64,000 nt of DNA from an uncultured Halieaceae bacterium. Lineage in GTDB: Bacteria; Pseudomonadota; Gammaproteobacteria; Pseudomonadales; Halieaceae. Position 1 is the first letter of the stretch, and each line of letters opens with the position of its first letter. The notes beneath the pieces were generated by a model that made no database searches, was not told the origin of the DNA, and saw only the letters and a program-made list of their open reading frames with translations. The position numbers were made by a program, and so were the translations under genes. The stretch is taken from NCBI GenBank assembly GCA_938074045.1, contig CALJGI010000013.1, forward strand, positions 62,001-126,000. The letters are read 5' to 3'. Of the stretch, positions 52,032 to 60,254 are shown piece after piece.

Positions 52032-52772
52032 CTACATATTTACCCAATTGTTCAAGGCCTCCAAACGAAATCGAACCTCTTCAAACTCCAGCGTAATAGA
52101 GTCAGCATCAATCGCAATCAACACTACACCTGTGGCGACCGAATCACCTACCCTGCGGTCTTTATCGTTGATCACCACAAAACTATCAGCGTTTTCGTCA
52201 GAAAATATATGCATACCGTAACGCAGAGATGGGATCTGGTCTTTGATGCCGGAGGGCAATTCGATGAGCCATGGCACTATCTCGTCTTCCACCTCCTGCG
52301 GTCTCGATTCTGGCGGGTCGGCTTCATGCGACACTGTAGGGATGACAGACTCCAGCGTTACGCTACTTCCCTGATAGAGTGCCCCAATTTTTTCCTCCAG
52401 TTTGTACACCGGCGCATTGTCTTGAGCTGTTTCAGGACCAGGCAACTGCGCCGGGCCTTCAGAAAGGTTATCAGGTCGTGAATGGTCGGATTCCTCTGCT
52501 ATAGCAGCGAGCGGCTGCGACGCTGCAGGGTTGATTGTCGGTGTGGCGGGTACTGCTGGCTGGATCGAGGCAGATTGTTTAAAGAGCACTGACACTACTG
52601 TAATCAATACCAATACCATAGCTAACCCGGCAATAAGGATTTTCCGCGAGCTCCACGCTGGTTTTCTGTCTGCCTCGTAGAGCAAGATATGTTCGGTTTG
52701 CAGGTCAGGAATGCCCTGCCTTTCCCTTCTATCCCGCTCTGATTTATTCAATGCGTCCAGTATCAGCGACAT
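52032..52772 (-). CDS. gspB: General secretion pathway protein GspB
   Basis: Partner of GspA in placing the type II secretion secretin through the peptidoglycan. The 246 residues open with MSLILDALNKSERDRR, the GspB hallmark, have one membrane helix (about 45-65), a Pro/Ala-rich periplasmic linker and a C-terminal domain (about 160-245) with VVINDKDRRVGD and FRLEALNNWV. It follows gspA by three bases. The core type II genes gspC-N are not in this window. Confidence 0.9.
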   Translation of the reverse strand: MSLILDALNKSERDRRERQGIPDLQTEHILLYEADRKPAWSSRKILIAGLAMVLVLITVVSVLFKQSASIQPAVPATPTINPAASQPLAAIAEESDHSRPDNLSEGPAQLPGPETAQDNAPVYKLEEKIGALYQGSSVTLESVIPTVSHEADPPESRPQEVEDEIVPWLIELPSGIKDQIPSLRYGMHIFSDENADSFVVINDKDRRVGDSVATGVVLIAIDADSITLEFEEVRFRLEALNNWVNM

Positions 52773-52775
52773 AAG

Positions 52776-54431
52776 CTAGCGCCCAACCACTTCGGATGAC
52801 GACTGTAACGAGGGACTATCCAATGTAATTGATCCAGGTATGCCCTCGGTAAGTTTACGCAATGTATTTAGCCCGACATACCCATCTGCCGTGAGGCCGT
52901 GCATTTGTTGAAAAAGAATCACACGTTGTCGCAGCGATTCAGTGAACTCGAGATCGGCCAATCTCCTGCTACCACCATCGCGGCGCGCGAACTCTTCAGC
53001 CAACCAGTAAACCATTTTTGATCGGTCTCCCAGCCCCAGCGCCCTTGAAAAGTCAGGTGGTGGATTCCACAAATAGTGCAGATTGCCTGTCCAGGCAGAC
53101 CCCAGCGCCGACATATCGACCATCATATCTTCGTTGTTGGAAAGCACCTTCAGTCGCTCTCCCTCTCGACCCACCACCGGTAAGTAGCGGACAAAGCGAT
53201 CCTCACCCAGCAGCTCCAATACCGCCGGGCGATTGATTTCTACAAACTCCTGCCAGCTGTTCAACCGCTGAGATTCGCACCTAAGCCCGGCCCCCGCTGC
53301 TCTCTGGCAAGCTGACCCTGCTGCTGAATTTATACCTACCGCATCTAGAAGCCTACCCTGGGCAACCTCTATAGAGCCGTAGCCTCGCGTGTACGGATAT
53401 GTCTCAGTTGTGGGTGTATCTGTCGATTCCCTCACTACGGGTTCCAACATTGCCGGAAGGCTGGGCTCTGGCCGACTCTCTTCGACTTTAATCACCGCAG
53501 GCCGTGCCGTGGGTGGTGGTACTGGCTCGGAATTTAGTAAAACATATGCGCCAGCAAGTATTACAATAGCCACAGCAGCCAGTACAGCACCACGCAGCCT
53601 GGTTTTTTGATCCTTCTGTTCACCAAGAACTTCTCGGGATGCCAGCTTCAGGACAGATAGCTCCACCTGCGATTGATTGCGCCCATATGTTCCAAGTAAA
53701 GCGCGATCGCAGATCACATTTATAAGTCGAGGAATACCTCCACTGACCTTGTGAATATACTGGATGGCACGACTATCAAAGAGTGCTCGCCCTGGCGATA
53801 CCCCCGCCACCTTTAATCGGTGTTGTATGTAGGCGCTGGTCTCTTTGAGATTTAGCGGCTCCAGAGAAAATCTGGCCGTAATTCGCTGCGACAGCTGTCG
53901 CAATTCAGGTCGGCCCACTACCTCCGACAATTCAGGTTGTCCGACAAGAATGATCTGCAACAGCTTTCTCGTGTTAGTTTCAAGATTGGTGAGAAGACGG
54001 ATCTGCTCCAGGGAGTCAACTCCAAGGTGCTGTGCCTCATCAATCAGCAGTACGGTATGCAGTCCATTCGCATGATTGGACAATAAGTGCTTTTGCAGAC
54101 GATCAGTCAGTGCTTTAAGCGAGACATTACCGGGTTCGTATTCGATGTTCAGTTCATCGCAAATAGTGGCCAGCAGCTCAACTGGATTTAACGTGGGATT
54201 TAACACGATGGCCATCTCGGTGCCTTCCGGAAGCTGCTCCAAAAGGCATCGATTAATGGTTGTCTTTCCTGTCCCCACTTCCCCTGTCAATAATACGAAT
54301 CCGCCTCCGGCACTGACGCCATACAGCAGATGTGCCAGCGCATCCCGGTGACGCCGGCTCATATATAGAAAGCGCGGATCTACAGATATGGAAAATGGGG
54401 CTTCTTCCAGCCCGAAATAGTGGTAATACAT
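52776..54431 (-). CDS. gspA: General secretion pathway ATPase GspA (ExeA)
   Basis: A 551-residue inner-membrane ATPase. The N-terminus MYYHYFGLEEAPFSISVDP is diagnostic; the AAA domain has Walker A GEVGTGKTT and Walker B TVLLIDEAQHL. A membrane helix (about 285-305) leads to a periplasmic part ending in a peptidoglycan-binding domain (about 480-540, VILFQQMHGLTADGYVG). It works with GspB on secretin assembly. Confidence 0.93.
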   Translation of the reverse strand: MYYHYFGLEEAPFSISVDPRFLYMSRRHRDALAHLLYGVSAGGGFVLLTGEVGTGKTTINRCLLEQLPEGTEMAIVLNPTLNPVELLATICDELNIEYEPGNVSLKALTDRLQKHLLSNHANGLHTVLLIDEAQHLGVDSLEQIRLLTNLETNTRKLLQIILVGQPELSEVVGRPELRQLSQRITARFSLEPLNLKETSAYIQHRLKVAGVSPGRALFDSRAIQYIHKVSGGIPRLINVICDRALLGTYGRNQSQVELSVLKLASREVLGEQKDQKTRLRGAVLAAVAIVILAGAYVLLNSEPVPPPTARPAVIKVEESRPEPSLPAMLEPVVRESTDTPTTETYPYTRGYGSIEVAQGRLLDAVGINSAAGSACQRAAGAGLRCESQRLNSWQEFVEINRPAVLELLGEDRFVRYLPVVGREGERLKVLSNNEDMMVDMSALGSAWTGNLHYLWNPPPDFSRALGLGDRSKMVYWLAEEFARRDGGSRRLADLEFTESLRQRVILFQQMHGLTADGYVGLNTLRKLTEGIPGSITLDSPSLQSSSEVVGR

Positions 54432-54565
54432 GTTTACAGGGGGCGGCGCAGCGTAAAACAGAGAAACAGATTATGCCGAATGGATTAAAGGATAGCGACT
54501 CTGATCTTATAAACACTATATCCCGGAACGCTATAATCTTCGCTGGTCTACTGGAGCGTATTACC

Positions 54566-54988
54566 ATGCAGCGAAACAAGATCCCGCTGGATTACATTGA
54601 CAGCAAACCTGAATGAGCATCGGACCTGACCGTACTACGCGACTGTCTTTGTAACACAGAACTTGAAGAATCGGTTAAGTGGGCGGGCGCCCTGCAGCGC
54701 GTCTGACGGGAAAAAGTGGTAAGCAACCCCGCTTTTAAATCCTACTTTGGCCTATGGTTTTATCAGCGCACGTCTTTTGATGATCCCGACGGGTATCTGA
54801 CCAATGCCCAGGCAGGAAAGACGCGGGCTATCAGGCAGCTGAGATATCAAGGAGCAGAAGACATAGATCTCAAGCTCATTTACAACTTTCTAGAGCAATC
54901 AATCGATATCGAGAAAGTTCTCCCACTTATTCGAGCAGATCAAGGCCTGCACGACAGTTATCGATGCGTCCTGCTTCCCTCAGTGTAG
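54566..54988 (+). pseudogene. DUF1801/YdhG-like protein gene broken by two in-frame TGA codons
   Basis: One frame reads MQRNKIPLDYIDSKPE, TGA (54614-54616), then DLTVLRDCLCNTELEESVKW, TGA (54704-54706), and continues with AFKSYFGLWF, NAQAGKTRAIRQLRY and IDLKLIYNFLEQSI. From memory, DUF1801/YdhG proteins have a PEW then ELTALRD, TELEEDIKWGAP, AFKSYFGLWFFQG and NAQEGKTKALRQWRF in the same order and spacing. The first TGA falls where that family has Trp (TGG), a one-base change. No frameshift is needed. The 3' end overlaps the DUF4258-like gene. Confidence 0.72.
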
Positions 54989-55402
54989 TGCAAGCTCATT
55001 TTGAAGTGGACGCACTGTCACATTCTCAATAGCCGCATCACCACGACCGCGACGAACCGTTTTCACTCTATAAGTGGTAATAATGGTATTCATGATTTCA
55101 ACCACTACGACATGCTTGAGTTGCTCAAGCCGTTGCAAGGCGCTGTAGCATTTTTTCTCGGTCAGTTCGGCTCTGGCACAGCTCAGGGCTCGATCAGTCA
55201 TCAGGTAACCATCAGCAACTTTTTCTCCGTACTGCATAACCAGATCGATGTCGACCAGCTTTAGCCCCTTGCGAGATGCTTGCTGAGCTGCATAAAAGCT
55301 CATTTTTACGCCCTGGATGGCCTCCAGCCAGTTTGATGGATGATTGTTTCGGTTAATACTGCTTCGGCTGTTAACTGCCTGGACATTCGATACCGTATTC
55401 AT
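54980..55402 (-). CDS. DUF4258-like protein
   Basis: A 140-residue protein starting at ATG 55402 with GGGAG six bases upstream. After a polar N-terminus (about 1-45), the core has RKGLKLVDIDLVMQYGEKV, DGYLMTDRALSCARAEL and LKHVVVVEIMNTIITTYR, matching the layout of DUF4258 proteins (short alpha/beta domain ending with a strand that carries TxYR). Function unknown; such domains occur in toxin-antitoxin-like settings. It diverges from a WYL regulator across a 146-base AT-rich region. Confidence 0.75.
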   Translation of the reverse strand: MNTVSNVQAVNSRSSINRNNHPSNWLEAIQGVKMSFYAAQQASRKGLKLVDIDLVMQYGEKVADGYLMTDRALSCARAELTEKKCYSALQRLEQLKHVVVVEIMNTIITTYRVKTVRRGRGDAAIENVTVRPLQNELALH

Positions 55403-55448
55403 ACTCTTCTCCCTGATATATGCCTCTGTCTTACGAGGAAATAAATCG

Positions 55449-55476
55449 TTGCTTGTGTTTCTATATAGGGCATAAT
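55449..55476 (+). promoter_or_regulatory. Possible promoter of the WYL regulator
   Basis: TTGCTT (55449-55454) and CATAAT (55471-55476) with 16-base spacing, about 73 bases before the WYL start codon. Confidence 0.4.
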
Positions 55477-55507
55477 AACTGTATATATCAACATGTCTAG
55501 TATCACT

Positions 55508-55519
55508 ACATATATATGT
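55508..55519. promoter_or_regulatory. Palindrome, possible WYL-regulator operator
   Basis: ACATATATATGT is a perfect 12-base palindrome between the predicted promoter and the start codon of the WYL gene. A related ACATGTC lies 20 bases upstream. Position suits autorepression. Confidence 0.4.
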
Positions 55520-55548
55520 CGCTTTTTCACACACATCCGGAGGCTGAA

Positions 55549-56433
55549 ATGATCAAGTCCAATCAGGAAAACGAGACTGGGTGGCCGCTCCGTTGGGAGT
55601 TGTTACTGCGGTATCGATTCATCGAGATCATTGCGCTGTGGGAAGGCCGCCTGACAACCCGGCATCTGTGTGAGAGCTTCGGCATTGGGCGCCAACAGGC
55701 TTCCAAGGACATCAATACCTATCTTCGTGAGGTGGGCCCCGGCAATCTGGATTACGACAAGCACATCAAAGGCTATAAACCCGCAGCATCATTCGCTCCA
55801 GTGGTAACCCGGGGCCACGCTGATGAGTATCTGCTGTTGATGGCACGTAACAATGAATTGAGTGATGTATTCGAGGGATTGAGCCTGCAATCCGCGAGCG
55901 TTGAGTTACTCACAGTACCCGTGAGGGATGTTCAGCCCAGCGTCGTCAGGCCTCTGGTCACCGCTGCAAGACAGCAGCGTCGCCTGGAGGTGGACTATGT
56001 CTCACTGCACTCCCCTGACCGGGAGGGCCGTATTATCGTTCCCCACACTCTGGTGCATACCGGTCTGCGCTGGCATGTGCGCGCATGGTGCGAGAAGAAT
56101 CAGGATTTTCGAGACTTCGTGCTGAGTCGTTTTCGCGGTATACCTGAAATAATGGATCCATCTGAACAAGGTATAGAGCAGGATGCCGAGTGGAATCGAC
56201 ACGTGGAGATTATTCTGGAGCCAGATCAGCGCCTGAGCTCGGCGCAACAGGAAGTGGTTACCCATGACTACGGCATGATTGACGGGCAACTCATCCTGAA
56301 GGTAAGGGCGAAACTGGTACCCTATGCGCTACAAGCACTTCATATCGACACCAAGGTAATTGATATGAATCCGCTAGCCCAGCAGATACTCGTCGCCAAT
56401 ATCGAAGACCTCAGAGAATGGCTGTTCAACTAA
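55549..56433 (+). CDS. WYL-domain transcriptional regulator (BrxR/CapW-like)
   Basis: A 294-residue regulator with an N-terminal winged helix-turn-helix (about 15-75, LLLRYRFIEIIALWEGRLTT then FGIGRQQASKDINTYL), a WYL domain (about 140-200) and a C-terminal WCX-type domain. The core triplet reads WHV in GLRWHVRAW, as in BrxR/CapW regulators of BREX and CBASS defence loci. ATG at 55549 has GGAGG five bases upstream; the ATG at 55516 does not. No defence operon is visible nearby, so it is probably autonomous or regulates the divergent DUF4258-like gene. Confidence 0.85.
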   Translation: MIKSNQENETGWPLRWELLLRYRFIEIIALWEGRLTTRHLCESFGIGRQQASKDINTYLREVGPGNLDYDKHIKGYKPAASFAPVVTRGHADEYLLLMARNNELSDVFEGLSLQSASVELLTVPVRDVQPSVVRPLVTAARQQRRLEVDYVSLHSPDREGRIIVPHTLVHTGLRWHVRAWCEKNQDFRDFVLSRFRGIPEIMDPSEQGIEQDAEWNRHVEIILEPDQRLSSAQQEVVTHDYGMIDGQLILKVRAKLVPYALQALHIDTKVIDMNPLAQQILVANIEDLREWLFN

Positions 56434-56448
56434 CTGGGCAGGGCGCCA

Positions 56449-57423
56449 TCAGGCTGCACCGCATATTGGCGTAACATTGGCTGGGCAGCCAACACTCTGT
56501 GGTGTGCCTCGCTCCACCCGATTTACCAACATCTGGTAATCGTGTGCACCTCTGCTACCGGGTGCGAATTCAAAGATAGTTTTCCCAAATGAGGGACACC
56601 GCGTAAAGGCCTCGTCGTGCCGAACAGGGTCGCAGATAATATCTCCGTACAACCTTACTAACTGATTGTGAATCTGTCGCGACTGATTGGCGCGACTGTC
56701 CAGAAATGTCGGCAGTAGGTAGTTAAGGCTGACTTCCCGATACGTCTGTATCGAGTGCAGGCTCTGCATAAACTCTGACAAGCCATGCAATGGCATTACT
56801 TCCAGCGCGACTGGCAGCACAAGTTCAGTGGCATAGAACAAGACATTTACCGTCAGCTGATCCCAGCCCGGTGATGTGTCGAGAATAACGTAATCAAACT
56901 TGTTTTCGAGGTCTGCCATCGCTTCAGAGAGTGTCCATTCAGCTCCGAAACTCTTGCGATCAATCACTCTCTTCGCCCCTGCCAGAGAACGACCACCACC
57001 GAGTAACCAGAGATTGTTGCGCGCCGACACCAGAGCTTCTTCGGCTGTAAGTTCGCCTGTTAGCAGCTCGGTCAGGCCCGCAGGAGGATGTACACCAAGT
57101 GCGTAGGCGCTCTGCCCCTGGGTATCCGTGTCGACCAGCAAAACCTTATTTCCGGCCAGTGCCAACCCCGCAGCCAGGTTAACCGCTGTAGTGGTTTTAC
57201 CCACGCCACCTTTGCTCAGGGTCACACACAGTTTGCGCGCCGGCGTATCAGACTGGCTCAATCCGGGTCGTGCCGACCTATCTATTCGACGTAGCTGTTC
57301 AACATTAACCGGAAAGCGATGACTGCAGGATTTACAACGTGCAAAAACGCTATTTTTATCAGGCAGCTTAGCGACATCAACTGAATGCTGCTTGGCGCAG
57401 CGCGGACATACAATAGTACTCAT
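56449..57423 (-). CDS. ParA/MinD-family ATPase with N-terminal zinc ribbon
   Basis: A 324-residue fusion. Residues 1-40 form an MJ0042-type zinc ribbon with Cys 6, 9, 30 and 33. A ParA-type ATPase follows: deviant Walker A SKGGVGKTT with signature Lys71 and Lys76, VDTDTQGQ, and DYVILDTSPGWDQ. ParA ATPases form dynamic patterns on DNA or membranes to position cargo. There is no ParB gene nearby; the preceding 107-residue protein and PilZ protein overlap in one operon, so they may supply partners. No MinD-type C-terminal amphipathic helix is obvious. Confidence 0.88.
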   Translation of the reverse strand: MSTIVCPRCAKQHSVDVAKLPDKNSVFARCKSCSHRFPVNVEQLRRIDRSARPGLSQSDTPARKLCVTLSKGGVGKTTTAVNLAAGLALAGNKVLLVDTDTQGQSAYALGVHPPAGLTELLTGELTAEEALVSARNNLWLLGGGRSLAGAKRVIDRKSFGAEWTLSEAMADLENKFDYVILDTSPGWDQLTVNVLFYATELVLPVALEVMPLHGLSEFMQSLHSIQTYREVSLNYLLPTFLDSRANQSRQIHNQLVRLYGDIICDPVRHDEAFTRCPSFGKTIFEFAPGSRGAHDYQMLVNRVERGTPQSVGCPANVTPICGAA

Positions 57424-57743
57424 GTCATCACCTTTTTCAGTTTTTCATTGATAGCATCCGTAGCGGCCTCAACGACGTGCTCGATTGCGAGTTCGCTACG
57501 CAAAGAATGTGGGATCTTGATTTTGATTTTCGCGCGATGCAGACCTATATCTACCTTTACCCTGTCGCTACCAGGCTTTTCAAGCATGACAGGCCCTGGA
57601 GAGTCAGCACTGGGGTCGCCTTCTTCACTACCGTCGATGCGATACAGCATGCTTTTCAACTCCTCGACCTGGGGAAGATCTCTGGCCCCGGTTGAAAAGA
57701 GCAAGCTGTTCATTACATCTATCTTTTTCGCTGCTTCACTCAT
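57420..57743 (-). CDS. Small protein between PilZ and ParA genes
   Basis: A 107-residue protein with no recognised family. The ATG at 57743 has AAGGAG ten bases upstream and overlaps the PilZ stop by eight bases; its own stop overlaps the ParA start as ATGA. It has a basic amphipathic middle (VKVDIGLHRAKIKIKIPHSL) and a helical C-terminus (about 80-107). Position and size make it a candidate ParA partner or ATPase activator. Confidence 0.8.
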   Translation of the reverse strand: MSEAAKKIDVMNSLLFSTGARDLPQVEELKSMLYRIDGSEEGDPSADSPGPVMLEKPGSDRVKVDIGLHRAKIKIKIPHSLRSELAIEHVVEAATDAINEKLKKVMT

Positions 57744-58149
57744 GATCAAAAAGCTCCTTACGTAAATTTATGAGGATGAAGGCAAGCCATTCGCTATCCG
57801 TCGGCTTCAAGTTCAGCCATTCAATGCCACAGTGCCAGCTGCCGGTATGACCCAGGGAATAATGAACGACCCTGCCTTCCAGCCCGGTCAGGACAATATC
57901 TCCCAGTACCAGATTGCAATGAGAGATGAAGCCATCAAGGGAGATCGCACGCCTTGCAGCGATAGAGATACTCACACCACCTTCACTGAGGTCCACCAAG
58001 GGATAACACCGGGATTGAAAATCCACAAAAAAGTCAGCGTAGTTGTTAACTTGATAGCGAAACTGATTTCGTCCCGGGGGATGAGGAAAACCAACTTCGT
58101 CCTGGGGTTCGCTCTCGAACTCAAGCGATTCGTCTTTCAATTGCACCAC
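57736..58149 (-). CDS. PilZ-domain c-di-GMP-binding protein
   Basis: A 137-residue single PilZ domain. The RxxxR motif (Arg27, Arg31 in GRNQFRYQV) and the D/NxSxxG motif (Asp53 to Gly58 in VDLSEGGVSI) are both intact, so it should bind cyclic di-GMP. GTG at 58149 or 58146 is preceded by AGGAGGTG. It heads the PilZ-small protein-ParA operon, whose leader carries a c-di-GMP riboswitch. Confidence 0.93.
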   Translation of the reverse strand: MVQLKDESLEFESEPQDEVGFPHPPGRNQFRYQVNNYADFFVDFQSRCYPLVDLSEGGVSISIAARRAISLDGFISHCNLVLGDIVLTGLEGRVVHYSLGHTGSWHCGIEWLNLKPTDSEWLAFILINLRKELFDHE

Positions 58150-58203
58150 TCACCTCCTAGTGACATTGCACAAAGCAGGCGACTTGCAGGAGGAAAGCAT
58201 CAA

Positions 58204-58224
58204 CACCGGCAATGGTGCCAGGTG
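58204..58224 (-). terminator. Hairpin between riboswitch and PilZ gene
   Basis: On the minus strand CACC-U-GGCA, CCAU loop, UGCC-GGUG folds into an eight-pair hairpin with one bulge, followed by the weak tract TTGATGCTTT. Its GGCA arm can also pair with the 3' strand of riboswitch helix P1, so it may be the expression platform. Termination is not certain. Confidence 0.45.
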
Positions 58225-58225
58225 G

Positions 58226-58312
58226 AGTGGCAGCCCCGCTATCCTAGGAGAACTCTCCCTTAGATCGTCAGCTTTGCGCGTTCCCGCTTTCGCAGGAGTT
58301 TGCCTTTATCAA
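58226..58312 (-). promoter_or_regulatory. Cyclic di-GMP-I (GEMM) riboswitch
   Basis: The minus strand carries, in order, GATAAAGGCAAAC, the stem CCTGC-GAAA-GCGGG (GAAA tetraloop), ACGCGCAAAGC, GATCTAA and CCTAGGATAGCGGGGCTGCC. These match the conserved blocks of the c-di-GMP-I class in order and spacing: GGCAAAC opening, GNRA loop that docks, GCAAAGC, CTAA, the tetraloop receptor with AGCGGGG, and GGCA/TGCC closing helix P1. It ends about 80 bases before the PilZ start on the same strand. A two-base insertion before GCAAAGC is the only visible departure. Confidence 0.88.
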
Positions 58313-58400
58313 CGTATGCATGAACTCATACTGAAGAGGTAAATTCAAAGTTTTTAGACGGATTATGTGAGCCAGTTCCCAGTAACGGGCAAATTTCGCT

Positions 58401-60254
58401 CTAGCTGACTCCCGCTATTGGGTTATTGCTGTCGGCTGGTCCGAATACAGGATCATGCTCCGCTGTATAGTGCCCATGGCCGCATGGCAGCAACTGAGGA
58501 ACGTACTGTTCAGCATCTGGATCATTGATCATCTTCGACTGCAGAAAACGCAGAGAAGAGCGCGAATCCAAAGGCGAAGGGACATCCCCTTCCAAAATGA
58601 GTCGCTGTTTGGCCCGCTCGAAGGCCGGATCCGGACGGGGAACAGCACTAATGAGTGCCTTGGTATAGGGATGCTCTGGCGAAGCGCAAACTTGTTCGCT
58701 GCTCCCCAACTCCACCACTCGGCCGAGATAGAGCACCATTATCCGATGTGCCAACTGCCGAACGACCGACAAATCGTGGCTGATGAACAACATGGACATC
58801 CCGTATTCGAGCTGCAGTTCTCGCAGCAGCTGTACGATCTGCGCCTGTATGGTCACGTCGAGTGCAGAGACTGCCTCGTCAGCGATGACTAGACCGGGCT
58901 TGAGAATCATGGCACGGGCAATACCTACCCGCTGATTCTGGCCACCTGAAAACTCATGTGGATACCGATTGATCCATTGGGGTGAGAGTCCCACCCGATC
59001 CATCATCGCCCGTACCTGGTCTTTGACTGCAGCCGCGCTCAATTCCGGTCTATGGGTCCAAAGCGGTTCGGAAATACTCTGTCCAATCGTCATACGCGGA
59101 TTGAGACTGGCCAGTGGATCCTGGAACACAATTTGTAAATCCTTGCGCTCTGAACTCAGGGACTGCTTGTCCAATTTGGTCAAATCCTTGCCCAGCCAAA
59201 GCACGCTACCATCGCTGCGGCCAATCAGCCTGAGAACGGCTCTCGCCAGAGTGGACTTACCACAGCCAGACTCGCCTACAATACCCAGGGTTTCACCCTT
59301 GAAGAGCTCAAAATTGACGCCCTGCACAGCGGGTAACAATTTATTCCTGGATCGCAGGCCCTGTCGGGACTGGACCGGAAATTTCACTGTCATATCTGTC
59401 ACTTCCAGGACCTTTTCTCTGTACTGAGAAATTGGCTCAACCACATCATCGGCGTCAATTCTGGGCATAGAGTCCAGCAGCGCGCGGGTGTAATCCATTT
59501 GTGGCGCATAAAAAATATCATCGGTCGAGGCCTGTTCAACTATTCGCCCAGATTTCATAACAGCCACTCGGTTGCATATTCCGGCAATAACACCCATATC
59601 GTGGCTGACGAGTACCACGGCCATCGCGATATCCGCCTGCAGATCCTTGATGATATCCAATATCTGAGCCTGTATGGTGACATCCAGCGCTGTTGTGGGT
59701 TCGTCAGCAATCAATACCTCGGGATTGCACAATATAGACATTGCTATCATGACCCGTTGGCGCATACCGCCGGACAATTCATGCGGAAACTGATTCATCC
59801 GAGTGCGAGCATCCGGAATGCGAACCAGTTCCAGTGCCTCCTCTACCCGCTTCAGAGCTTCAGCACGTCCCAGCTTCTCATGCAGGCTCAGAACCTCCAT
59901 CATCTGTCGGCCAATTTTCATGTGTGGGGTGAGTGAGGTCAGCGGATCCTGAAATATCATGCCAATCCGTTTGCCACGAATCGTATTCATCTCACCGGGA
60001 GGCAAGCCCAATATCTCCTGGCCTGCCAGCTGGATGGATCCACTGACAGATCCATTATCATCCAGTAATCCCATCACCGCGTGCATAGTCTGACTCTTGC
60101 CCGAACCAGACTCTCCAACTAACCCGAGACATTCACCACGGTTTACACTGATGGACACGTCCTGCACCGCTTTGACTCGACCATCGGCGGTATCGAACTC
60201 AATGGCCAGATTGCGGATGTTGAGCAGTGGCTCTGCTGTATCGGAGTTATTCAT
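58401..60254 (-). CDS. Oligopeptide ABC transporter, fused ATP-binding protein (OppD-OppF type)
   Basis: A 617-residue protein with two complete ABC domains. First: Walker [10 protein letters not shown], signature [13 protein letters not shown], Walker [12 protein letters not shown]. Second (about 310-570): [38 protein letters not shown]. Each is followed by an oligopeptide/dipeptide C-terminal extension. The fusion resembles YejF and GsiA. It overlaps oppC by four bases. Substrate class is peptides by family. Confidence 0.92.
   Translation of the reverse strand: MNNSDTAEPLLNIRNLAIEFDTADGRVKAVQDVSISVNRGECLGLVGESGSGKSQTMHAVMGLLDDNGSVSGSIQLAGQEILGLPPGEMNTIRGKRIGMIFQDPLTSLTPHMKIGRQMMEVLSLHEKLGRAEALKRVEEALELVRIPDARTRMNQFPHELSGGMRQRVMIAMSILCNPEVLIADEPTTALDVTIQAQILDIIKDLQADIAMAVVLVSHDMGVIAGICNRVAVMKSGRIVEQASTDDIFYAPQMDYTRALLDSMPRIDADDVVEPISQYREKVLEVTDMTVKFPVQSRQGLRSRNKLLPAVQGVNFELFKGETLGIVGESGCGKSTLARAVLRLIGRSDGSVLWLGKDLTKLDKQSLSSERKDLQIVFQDPLASLNPRMTIGQSISEPLWTHRPELSAAAVKDQVRAMMDRVGLSPQWINRYPHEFSGGQNQRVGIARAMILKPGLVIADEAVSALDVTIQAQIVQLLRELQLEYGMSMLFISHDLSVVRQLAHRIMVLYLGRVVELGSSEQVCASPEHPYTKALISAVPRPDPAFERAKQRLILEGDVPSPLDSRSSLRFLQSKMINDPDAEQYVPQLLPCGHGHYTAEHDPVFGPADSNNPIAGVS

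Noticed and set aside
54614..54706. Selenocysteine or TGA-as-Trp recoding in the DUF1801-like gene
   Set aside because: TGA is a normal stop across the window, including many ATGA and GTGA gene overlaps; no SECIS-like hairpin was noticed after either TGA.
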